Origin: Gammaproteobacteria bacterium UBA7376
GTDB taxonomy: Bacteria; Pseudomonadota; Gammaproteobacteria; Pseudomonadales; Azotimanducaceae
Direction of reading: 5' to 3'
NCBI GenBank assembly: GCA_002470275.1
Contig: DKNY01000065.1
Location: forward strand, 1-5,978
Length of the DNA: 5,978 nt
Numbering within the stretch: position 1 is the stretch's first letter; every line of letters begins with the position of its first letter. This document shows, in pieces, positions 1 to 5,947 of the stretch. Position numbers and translations under genes: made by a program. The notes under the pieces are model-generated. The model made no database searches. It worked only from the letters and a program-made list of their open reading frames with translations, and was not told where the DNA came from.

Positions 1-3
1 CGG

Positions 4-1557
4 CTAGGAGCTACAGGAGAGCATCGAGCAGCCGGCTCGATGACGAGCCCACTCAGGCCTCTTGGCCGCGAATTCTTCGGCATCCTCTTGTTCTTCGTAC
101 GGACTTTGGAGGAGCTGCATCCAACGTTGCAGGCGGCTGCAGTCTCCTTGCTCAGCGTCGTCAATGGCCAGCTGGGCGAGATAGTTGCGAGGCACATATA
201 GTGGGTTGTTGCGATTCATCAGCTGTTTTCGCTGAGAAGCACCCTGGCCCTGATGTTCAGCCTCTGAAAGGTAGTCTCGCAACCACTTTGAAACACCTTC
301 GGCGAACTCCCCCTCCAGCGCCTCTGGCTGATAAAGGGCAGGACCTAGGGCCGCAAGCTCGTGGGGTTGGTCGATGTCTGCGAGCTTTCGATACAGAATG
401 GTCATGTCGGTCTCTGTCTCAGCCATCAGCTTCAGCAGGCGCTCTACGAGTTCTGGTCTGGGGACTAGGAGGCCAAGTTTACTCGCCATCATTTGCTGCC
501 ATTGCTGTTCGTAGACGGTGACGAAATGGCTGAGCGCATCTTCCAGGGGCTTGGGGTCCTGCACCAAGGGCAGGATGGCGTTTGCCAGCTGCATGAGGTT
601 CCATTGAGCCACCGCGGGCTGCTGGCCATAGCGATAGCGACGCTGTCCTGCATCCGTTGTATTAGGTGTCCATGCAGGGTCGAAATTCTCTAGCCAGCCA
701 TAGGGGCCGTAGTCGATGGTCTCCCCTAAGATGGACATGTTGTCCGTGTTCATCACCCCGTGGACAAAGCCGACCCGCATCCAGTGGACCATGAGCTTTG
801 CCGTGCGGTCACAAACTTCTGAGAACCAGGCTAGGGTGCGCTCGCGTTGGTCTGCAATGGATGTCAGAGCGGGAAACTCCGTACGGATGATGAAATCAGT
901 GAACTGACCGAGCAGGTGTTCCTCGCCGCGGGCAGCGAGCATTTGAAAGTGGCCAAATCGGACAAAGCTGCTGCTGGCGCGACAAACGACGGCGCCAGGT
1001 TCAGGGGCAGCGTTTCCGTCATACAGCATATCGCGCACCACAGCTTCCCCGGTGACGATGAGGCTCAGGGCTCGTGTGGTGGGGATACCCAGATGGAACA
1101 TCGCCTCGCTGCAAACATATTCGCGAAGGGATGAGCGCAGCACCGCGAGGCCATCGGCGGTTCGTGAATACGGAGTTTCTCCGGCGCCTTTGAGCTGCAG
1201 CATCAGGTGTCCCTGACTCAGTTCAACCTCACCTAGATTGATGGCCCGTCCATCCCCCAATTGCCCGGCCCAATTTCCGAATTGATGGCCACCGTAGCAG
1301 CCCGCATGGGGGTCCATGCCCGGCATTACCTGGTTGCCAGCGAAGATTTGCAAAAAGTCCTCGGACTGGCAGTCGGCCTCGCTAAGCCCTAGGGTTTGCG
1401 CAAGCGCTCTGGAGGCGTGCAGTAATTTTGGTGCCCTCACGGGGGTTGGCTGGACACGAGAAAAGAGTGCGTCTTTGACTAGGCGTCGCCTCGGGCCCGT
1501 TTCGGCATCTCCGGGCAGACAGGCGGTGAACTGGTTGTTAAAGGCGAGCGGCAGCAT
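4..1557 (-). CDS. selO: SelO/YdiU-family protein adenylyltransferase (AMPylating pseudokinase), Cys form
   Basis: This is a complete 517-residue member of the SelO (YdiU) family. These kinase-fold enzymes bind ATP in a flipped orientation and transfer AMP to Ser/Thr/Tyr of target proteins; in E. coli the role is tied to oxidative-stress resistance and protein glutathionylation. The family blocks appear in order: YGGHQFGNWAGQLGDGR (88-104), LQLKGAG with K123, TPYSR (128-132), RSSLREY with E146, RASSSFVRFG with R193 and R200, and HGVMNTDNMS with catalytic D272 and metal ligand N273. IDYGPYG follows, with metal ligand D282. All expected nucleotide- and metal-binding residues are therefore present. 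The C-terminus ends C-S-S, so a Cys (C515) sits third from the end, where animal SelO carries selenocysteine. The start is chosen because the L-x-F-N-N-x-F opening and LPGD match the family N-terminus, although no clear Shine-Dalgarno precedes it. It is divergent from the P450 unit and probably unrelated in function. Confidence 0.97.
   Translation of the reverse strand: MLPLAFNNQFTACLPGDAETGPRRRLVKDALFSRVQPTPVRAPKLLHASRALAQTLGLSEADCQSEDFLQIFAGNQVMPGMDPHAGCYGGHQFGNWAGQLGDGRAINLGEVELSQGHLMLQLKGAGETPYSRTADGLAVLRSSLREYVCSEAMFHLGIPTTRALSLIVTGEAVVRDMLYDGNAAPEPGAVVCRASSSFVRFGHFQMLAARGEEHLLGQFTDFIIRTEFPALTSIADQRERTLAWFSEVCDRTAKLMVHWMRVGFVHGVMNTDNMSILGETIDYGPYGWLENFDPAWTPNTTDAGQRRYRYGQQPAVAQWNLMQLANAILPLVQDPKPLEDALSHFVTVYEQQWQQMMASKLGLLVPRPELVERLLKLMAETETDMTILYRKLADIDQPHELAALGPALYQPEALEGEFAEGVSKWLRDYLSEAEHQGQGASQRKQLMNRNNPLYVPRNYLAQLAIDDAEQGDCSRLQRWMQLLQSPYEEQEDAEEFAAKRPEWARHRAGCSMLSCSS
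22..42. repeat. Small perfect inverted repeat inside the 3' end of selO
   Basis: CATCGAGC and GCTCGATG form an 8-bp perfect stem with a 5-nt loop, lying in codons for about residues 505-512 of SelO, just before the terminal Cys-Ser-Ser. No T tract follows on the minus strand before the selO stop, so a terminator is not supported. It may simply reflect codon choice. Confidence 0.5.
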
Positions 1558-1625
1558 CGGACTACAGTAGCTTGACCAAGGTCCTGTTGGAAGCCAAGAG
1601 GGGGCCAGATTGTTCTCTCAATGCT

Positions 1626-1654
1626 TTGATCACGTTTCCGGCTGGGTGTATGGT
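1626..1654 (+). promoter_or_regulatory. Candidate sigma70-type promoter for the P450-SDR-transporter unit
   Basis: TTGATC (1626-1631) matches the -35 consensus at four of six bases. After a 17-bp spacer, TATGGT (1649-1654) matches the -10 consensus at four of six. The predicted transcription start near 1661 would leave a leader of about 20 nt that includes the Shine-Dalgarno. The spacing is ideal but the matches are moderate, so this is a by-eye candidate only. Confidence 0.4.
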
Positions 1655-1669
1655 CGAAACAATTTTGGC

Positions 1670-1677
1670 AAGGAGGT
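1670..1677 (+). promoter_or_regulatory. Strong ribosome binding site for the P450 gene
   Basis: AAGGAGGT is a full-length anti-Shine-Dalgarno match. Its AGGAGG core lies 5 nt before the ATG at 1682. It fixes the P450 start there and argues against the in-frame ATG at 1610, which would add 24 residues and has no comparable site. It suggests efficient translation of the first gene of the unit. Confidence 0.9.
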
Positions 1678-1681
1678 AACG

Positions 1682-2920
1682 ATGCCAACGCTGGATACCG
1701 CGCCGGGTCCGGACGCCTACGCCGTCGACCTGGCTGAAATAGACGTCAGTCTGCCGCAGCTGATGCAGCGGGATATTCATTGGGATTATTTCGCGCGCCT
1801 GCGAGATGAAGCCCCCGTTCACTACTGCCAGAACAGCCTCTTTGGTTCCTACTGGTCCATCACGCGCTTCAGCCACATTATGGAAATGGAGAGAAACTGG
1901 CAGGACTTTTCGTCGGATGCCGGGGTTGTCCTGGCAGACCGCCCGCAAGATTTTCAGACCAAGAATTTTATTGGGATGGACCCGCCGCAACATGATGCCC
2001 AGCGGCAAACGGTACAGGGCGCCGTGGCGCCAATAAACCTAGTAAAACTTGAGAGCACGATTCGTTCTCGAGCCGCCACGATTTTGGACAGCCTGCCGGT
2101 AGGGGAGACCTTTAACTGGGTAGACCACGTATCCGTCGAGCTGACAACGCAGATGCTCGCCACCCTATTCGATTTTCCCTTTGAAGACCGTCACAAGCTG
2201 ACATATTGGTCGGATATGGCAACGTCGGGCGAACTGGGGGGCGGGTTGATCCCTGAACCAGAACGACGAGCGGCACTGCTCGAATGTCTGGAATATTTCA
2301 CGACCCTGCGAGATCAACGTGCGTCGGCTGAACCCAAAGCTGATTTACTCTCCATGCTTGCGCATGGCAAAGAGACCCGCGCCATGCCCGCTATGGAGTT
2401 CTTGGGCAATTTAATTTTGCTCATCGTTGGTGGCAACGACACGACGCGTAACTCTATCTCGGGTGGCGTGTTGGCGCTGAATCAAAATCCAGATGAATAC
2501 GACAAGTTGCGCGCCGATCAGGGCCTTATTCCAAACATGGTCTCCGAAATTATTCGGTGGCAGACGCCGTTGGCATATATGCGGCGGACCGCGACCCGGG
2601 ATGTTCACTTCGCGGGTCAAAGTATTCGCGCGGGAGATAAGATCGCCATGTGGTACGTGTCAGGGAATCGAGACGAGCGGGTCATTCCCGAACCGAACCG
2701 CTTTTGGATAGATCGTCCTAATGCGCGCCATCATCTTTCTTTTGGTTTTGGTCTGCACCGCTGTATGGGCAATCGCCTGGCTGAGATGCAGCTGCGCGTC
2801 CTCTGGGAGGAGATCATGAGGCGCTTCAAGATGGTTGAATTGGTCGGCCAGGTTGAGCGCGTTCAGTCCAGCTTCGTGCGGGGCTATACGGCCTTGCCTG
2901 TTTGCGTGCACCCGTGGTGA
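1682..2920 (+). CDS. Cytochrome P450, CYP153-like (terminal/allylic hydroxylase candidate)
   Basis: This is a soluble bacterial P450 of 412 residues, a heme monooxygenase using O2 and electrons from a ferredoxin. Landmarks are MDPPQHDAQR (99-108), the I-helix oxygen-activation motif GGNDTT (250-255), the ExxR pair E289/R292, the MRRTA block (300-304), and the heme-binding loop FGFGLHRCMG (354-363) with C361 as thiolate ligand. The wording GGNDTTRNS, IRWQTPLAYMRRTA, MWYVSGNRDE and HRCMGNRLAEMQLR is typical of CYP153 as I recall it. That family hydroxylates terminal carbons of n-alkanes and fatty acids, and limonene to perillyl alcohol. There is no membrane anchor. The start rests on the Shine-Dalgarno at 1670-1677. 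It is the first gene of a unit with the SDR (27-nt gap) and transporter downstream. No ferredoxin or reductase gene is adjacent, unlike many CYP153 loci. P450 identity is certain, the CYP153 family is likely, and the substrate is unknown. Confidence 0.95.
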   Translation: MPTLDTAPGPDAYAVDLAEIDVSLPQLMQRDIHWDYFARLRDEAPVHYCQNSLFGSYWSITRFSHIMEMERNWQDFSSDAGVVLADRPQDFQTKNFIGMDPPQHDAQRQTVQGAVAPINLVKLESTIRSRAATILDSLPVGETFNWVDHVSVELTTQMLATLFDFPFEDRHKLTYWSDMATSGELGGGLIPEPERRAALLECLEYFTTLRDQRASAEPKADLLSMLAHGKETRAMPAMEFLGNLILLIVGGNDTTRNSISGGVLALNQNPDEYDKLRADQGLIPNMVSEIIRWQTPLAYMRRTATRDVHFAGQSIRAGDKIAMWYVSGNRDERVIPEPNRFWIDRPNARHHLSFGFGLHRCMGNRLAEMQLRVLWEEIMRRFKMVELVGQVERVQSSFVRGYTALPVCVHPW

Positions 2921-2947
2921 CGGTCCGGTAGGCGCCCGGATTGCTGC

Positions 2948-3724
2948 ATGTCATTAAGTGCGCTCAGTCGATCTATCGAGGGCTCGGTTGCTGTCATCAC
3001 TGGCGCCGGGAGCGGCATGGGAGCCGCTACCGCCAAGCTGTTCGCTGCCCAAGGCGCTCGGGTTGCTGCCATCGATCTGGAGGCAGAGCGCCTGCAGTCG
3101 GTGATAGACGAAATCAGTGCGGCTGGTGCGTTAGCGCGTGGGTGGCCCTTGGATCTCGCAGAGTCTCAGGCTATTGAGCCAACGGTGCATGAAATTGCCG
3201 CTGAGATGGCGGGGATTGATATTCTGATCAACAACGCAGGAATATCCATGCCTGCAGCTCTGGACAGCCAGGACTATGAGGCAGCCTGGGCGCAATCCTT
3301 TGATGTGCTGCTGACCGCGCAGATGCGCATGATTCGCGCAGCGCTACCTTATCTACGTCGGGCGGAGCATCCGCGAATTATTAATATCGCCTCTACTGAG
3401 GGCCTGGGGGCGACGAAATTTGGTAGTCCCTATACGGCCGCTAAACATGGTGTCATTGGCTTGACGCGCTCGCTGTCCGTGGAGCTTGGCGCTGAGGGCA
3501 TCACCGTGAACTGTATCTGTCCTGGCCCCATTAATACTGGGATGACCGCCCAGATTCCTGAGGATCAAAAGGCGATATACGCCCGCCGAAGGGTGGCGCT
3601 GAAGCGCTATGGCGAGCCTGAAGAGGTGGCTCACGCCACGCTCAATCTCGCCTTGCCTGCCGCTGGCTATATGACGGGTGTGGCGCTGCCCGTTGACGGT
3701 GGACTGACCATCAAAAATGCTTAA
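2948..3724 (+). CDS. Classical short-chain dehydrogenase/reductase (SDR), probably NAD-dependent
   Basis: This is a full-length cytosolic SDR of 258 residues with a single Rossmann domain. It shows the cofactor motif TGAGSGMG (18-25) and an acidic D43 at the end of strand 2, which usually selects NAD(H) over NADP(H). D69 follows for the adenine pocket, then NNAG (95-98), S149, the Y162-x3-K166 catalytic pair, and PGPINTG (192-198). The usual fourth catalytic residue is missing: the helix-4 Asn (in D-V-N-L of typical members) is L121 here, in FDVLLTAQ. The start at 2948 gives a normal SDR N-terminus, although the ribosome site is weak (CGGA before the ATG). The gene follows the P450 by 27 nt and is probably co-transcribed. 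The simplest role is oxidation of the alcohol made by the P450 to an aldehyde or ketone. That role is inferred from context; the sequence alone does not reveal the substrate. Confidence 0.95.
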   Translation: MSLSALSRSIEGSVAVITGAGSGMGAATAKLFAAQGARVAAIDLEAERLQSVIDEISAAGALARGWPLDLAESQAIEPTVHEIAAEMAGIDILINNAGISMPAALDSQDYEAAWAQSFDVLLTAQMRMIRAALPYLRRAEHPRIINIASTEGLGATKFGSPYTAAKHGVIGLTRSLSVELGAEGITVNCICPGPINTGMTAQIPEDQKAIYARRRVALKRYGEPEEVAHATLNLALPAAGYMTGVALPVDGGLTIKNA

Positions 3725-3735
3725 CCCCCTCAAGC

Positions 3736-3741
3736 TAAGGA
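3736..3741 (+). promoter_or_regulatory. Ribosome binding site deciding the transporter start
   Basis: TAAGGA lies 7 nt before the ATG at 3749 but only 4 nt before the GTG at 3746. The ATG is therefore the preferred start, and the adjoining in-frame GTG would add just one residue. Confidence 0.7.
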
Positions 3742-3748
3742 CGCTGTG

Positions 3749-5134
3749 ATGTCGCCCCCGGTTCCCTGGTCCACCAAATTGGCGTTTGGTGCACCCGCAG
3801 TTGGTGCGGGCTATATGTACTTAATGCTCAGTCTCTACGTGATGAAGTTTTCGACGGACGTGCTGTTGATCGCGCCGGTGGTGATGGGTGCCATATTCAG
3901 CTTGTCGCGTATCTGGGATGCCATTTCTGACCCTTTGGCGGGATACCTAAGTGATCGAACAAGCGGTCTCCTGGGCCGTCGCCGAACATGGATTTTGGCC
4001 AGCCTGATACCCATAGCCCTTGGCTTTTACGCTGTCTTCGCCCCACCCGCGTACCTGGAACAGGAAGATCTAAATCTGTGGATGGCCATTGCTATCCTGG
4101 GCTTCTACTCGGCCATGACGCTTTTCTTCGTCCCGCACATGGCTCTGGGTGCCGAGCTGTCAGACGACTATCATGAGCGGAGCCAGCTCTTTGGCCTGCG
4201 GCATATTTTTTATACCTTGGGCTCTATCCTGTCCCTTATTTCCATGTACCTTCTGATTCGAGAAGAGGGTCTCAGCGATGGCGATGTCAGAGGTTTGGCG
4301 AAACAGCTCGCCCTGATTGCCGTAATCATCATGACGCTTCTTGTGGTGTATGCGGTTTGTGTATTACGTGAGCGCGCGGAATTCCAGGGTCGCGCCAGCG
4401 GGAGTCCATTCAAAGCCTTTCAAGATATTTGGCATAACGACCACGCACGCCTGCTTATCGTTGTCACGTTCATAGAGCACGTGGGCTCTGCGGCCATTGC
4501 GGCGCTCACCCTTTACGTGGCGCAATATGTTATCGGGGCCGCGCTCTGGGCGCCGGCCATCATCCTAGCCTTTATGCTGCCATCGTCGCTTTCGGTGCCG
4601 CTTTGGTTACCACTCTCACGGCGGTTCGGCAAAATTCGAATTTGGGGAGCCAGCATGTGCATAACTGGTATCTCCTTCGGCCTAATGTTTTTCTTGCCCT
4701 TCCTGGGCAGCGTCGAAGAAAAATTGGCCTTGATACTGACCCTGGCGGTTTTTGCCGGTTTGGCCCATGGCTGCGGCGGTACCATCGGGCCGTCAATTCA
4801 GGGCGATGTCATCGACTATGACGAATACCGCACCGGTGAGCGAAAGGAGGGTTCCTACTTCGCCGCCTGGAACTTTGTTTATAAAAGCGCCCTGGGCGTG
4901 ATGCTGCTCTTAACCGGATTTGTGTTGGAAGTTGCCGGCTTTGTGCCGAATCAGGATCAAACTATGCAGGTCCAGCTGGCCATCGTGGCCCTGTACGGGC
5001 TTTTCCCCCTGGTGTGCTATGCCATTGGTGCGTACTTATTTATCCGCGGTTTCAAGCTCGACGAGGAAACCTATCGGGAGATTCGAGCTGCCTTGGATGC
5101 GCGTAGGAGCCAGGCTGCCGTTAGGCCCACCTAG
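3749..5134 (+). CDS. GPH-family (MFS_2, MelB-like) cation-coupled symporter
   Basis: This is a 461-residue inner-membrane transporter with about 12 hydrophobic segments, roughly at 10-32, 41-60, 80-98, 110-130, 150-170, 187-206, 235-257, 262-285, 298-317, 326-345, 370-395 and 410-433. Family hallmarks are RIWDAISDP (54-62), where D57 and D61 match the cation-site aspartates D55/D59 of MelB, followed by the loop DRTSGLLGRRR (69-79). The late block DVIDYDEYRTGERKEGSYFA (353-372) follows, then K379, probably equivalent to MelB K377. Known GPH members carry sugars with Na+ or H+, but the eukaryotic relative Mfsd2a carries lysophospholipids. Given the P450 and SDR neighbours, a lipophilic substrate is a reasonable inference and the sugar annotation should not be taken for granted. 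The gene follows the SDR by 24 nt and is last in the unit. Its stop overlaps the stop of the convergent crotonase gene. Confidence 0.92.
   Translation: MSPPVPWSTKLAFGAPAVGAGYMYLMLSLYVMKFSTDVLLIAPVVMGAIFSLSRIWDAISDPLAGYLSDRTSGLLGRRRTWILASLIPIALGFYAVFAPPAYLEQEDLNLWMAIAILGFYSAMTLFFVPHMALGAELSDDYHERSQLFGLRHIFYTLGSILSLISMYLLIREEGLSDGDVRGLAKQLALIAVIIMTLLVVYAVCVLRERAEFQGRASGSPFKAFQDIWHNDHARLLIVVTFIEHVGSAAIAALTLYVAQYVIGAALWAPAIILAFMLPSSLSVPLWLPLSRRFGKIRIWGASMCITGISFGLMFFLPFLGSVEEKLALILTLAVFAGLAHGCGGTIGPSIQGDVIDYDEYRTGERKEGSYFAAWNFVYKSALGVMLLLTGFVLEVAGFVPNQDQTMQVQLAIVALYGLFPLVCYAIGAYLFIRGFKLDEETYREIRAALDARRSQAAVRPT
5131..5134. other. Shared CTAG: overlapping stop codons of two convergent genes
   Basis: The palindrome CTAG reads as TAG on both strands. 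Bases 5132-5134 end the transporter gene on the plus strand, and the complement of 5131-5133 ends the crotonase gene on the minus strand. The two coding sequences therefore overlap by 4 bp, with no room between them for a terminator. Neither flank has a stem followed by a T tract. Confidence 0.95.
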
Positions 5135-5916
5135 CGCCCAATGAAGCGACCGAGTCGGCGTTCCGCCACCGCTTGAACACCCTCGTTATGATCTGCCGTC
5201 TGCTGCAGGCGATGCTGCTCCCGATTCTCATGGTCGGTCTGCAATCGCACCGCCTCAGCCAAGTCGCCGCGCATGGTTTTGCGAACTGATGCCACGGCCA
5301 AGGGTGCATTCTCTGCGATCTCTGATGCTAGCTTGATGGACTCCGCGCGGAGGTTTTGTTTGTCAGTAAGCACATCGGCAAGACCGATGGCGTAGGCCTC
5401 CTCGCCCCCAATGCGGCGGCCAGTGAGGAACAGTCTGTGTGCCTGCTGGTGCCCGATGAGGCGGGGCAGGGTGTGGGTCAGGCCAAAGCCAGGGTGAATG
5501 CCCAGCTTGACAAAGTTGGCGGTAAAGCGAGCCTCCGGGCAAACCACACGAAAGTCCGGCATGACCGCCAGCCCAAAGCCGCCCCCCACTGCCGCCCCCT
5601 GAATGGCGGCAACGACCGGGAGGTTGGTGGCAAAAAGCCTGCTCGCGGCAGCATAGAGGGGGTTGCCCTGATCCGCCTCCCGATCCGCTGGCTCCTCGTT
5701 TCGGGTGGGGTCCGAGAAATCATTGCCCGCGCAGAAGTGTTTGCCTTCTGAGCAGAGCACGACGGCACGAACGTCGTCGCTGTTTTGCATCTGCTCAAAG
5801 GCGCTGGCCAAGTCGTTGATCATTTGCGTGTCGAAAAAGTTATTCGGCCCACGCTGAAGCTCGACTACGGCAACATGGCCGTCCAGATGAATACCGATGT
5901 CCTCGAAGTCCGTCAT
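5131..5916 (-). CDS. Enoyl-CoA hydratase/isomerase (crotonase) family protein lacking the canonical Glu pair
   Basis: This is a 261-residue crotonase-fold protein. The first oxyanion-hole segment is HFCAGNDF (60-67). The second is GAAVGGGFGLA (107-117), in which G112 is the expected backbone NH donor. The C-terminal helices are complete, with FLTGRRIGGEEAYAIGLAD at 163-181. Aligned by eye to rat mitochondrial hydratase, the two catalytic glutamates E144 and E164 fall on G115 and F135. The conserved-looking block NFVKLGIHPGFGLTHTLPR (134-152) takes the place of the usual glutamate loop. CoA-thioester binding is likely, but ordinary 2-enoyl-CoA hydration is doubtful. The ATG at 5916 is preferred because AGGAG lies 8 nt upstream. 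An in-frame ATG at 5958 would add 14 residues and has only a poor site. The gene is convergent to the transporter, so it is not in the P450 transcript, but its fatty-acid-type chemistry fits that neighbourhood. Confidence 0.92.
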   Translation of the reverse strand: MTDFEDIGIHLDGHVAVVELQRGPNNFFDTQMINDLASAFEQMQNSDDVRAVVLCSEGKHFCAGNDFSDPTRNEEPADREADQGNPLYAAASRLFATNLPVVAAIQGAAVGGGFGLAVMPDFRVVCPEARFTANFVKLGIHPGFGLTHTLPRLIGHQQAHRLFLTGRRIGGEEAYAIGLADVLTDKQNLRAESIKLASEIAENAPLAVASVRKTMRGDLAEAVRLQTDHENREQHRLQQTADHNEGVQAVAERRLGRFIGR

Positions 5917-5920
5917 GAGT

Positions 5921-5947
5921 TCCTCTCCTGCCAAGGCCAGGAGAGGA
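5921..5947 (-). promoter_or_regulatory. Perfect hairpin sequestering the crotonase ribosome binding site
   Basis: Read on the minus strand, TCCTCTCCTG and CAGGAGAGGA form a perfect 10-bp stem around a 7-nt loop, ending 4 nt before the ATG at 5916. The 3' arm contains the whole Shine-Dalgarno (AGGAG, with GAGGA overlapping it). The folded mRNA would therefore hide its own ribosome site. No U tract follows, so it does not look like a terminator. It also overlaps the codons between the alternative start at 5958 and the preferred start at 5916. The same dyad could instead be a protein operator on DNA. The hairpin is seen directly; the regulatory role is inferred. Confidence 0.6.

Larger units (their letters stand above)
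1558..1681. other. Divergent intergenic region between selO and the P450 operon
   Basis: These 124 bp separate the start codons of selO (leftward) and the P450 gene (rightward), so they should hold both promoters. Rightward, a candidate promoter and a very strong ribosome binding site can be seen and are listed separately. Leftward, I see no convincing -35/-10 pair and no Shine-Dalgarno close to the selO ATG. Two small dyads are present: GACC-AA-GGTC at 1574-1583, and GTTTC (1634-1638) with GAAAC (1656-1660) bracketing the candidate -10. Neither matches an operator I can name. Confidence 0.8.

Noticed and set aside
1572..1600. TTGACC at 1572-1577 as a -35 element
   Set aside because: No acceptable -10 lies 16-18 bp downstream; the sequence there is CAAGAG.
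1610..1681. N-terminal extension of the P450 from an in-frame ATG at 1610
   Set aside because: The extension has no ribosome site and non-family wording, and it overlaps the candidate promoter. The ATG at 1682 has a full Shine-Dalgarno and gives a normal P450 N-terminus.
1562..2008. 148-codon minus-strand open frame across the P450 N-terminus
   Set aside because: It lies antisense to a certain P450 coding region. The protein shows no recognisable domain and the start has no ribosome site.
3353..3733. 126-codon minus-strand open frame over the SDR
   Set aside because: It is fully antisense to the SDR, with low-complexity arginine/glycine-rich wording and no domain.
5144..5174. Hairpin-like segment downstream of the transporter stop (AAGCG...CGCTT with inner GGCG-TTC-CGCC)
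   Set aside because: The stems are short and interrupted by internal loops, no T tract follows, and the segment codes for the crotonase C-terminus. It is not a convincing terminator.
5356..5751. 131-codon plus-strand open frame inside the crotonase gene
   Set aside because: It is antisense to a well-conserved crotonase and shows no family features.
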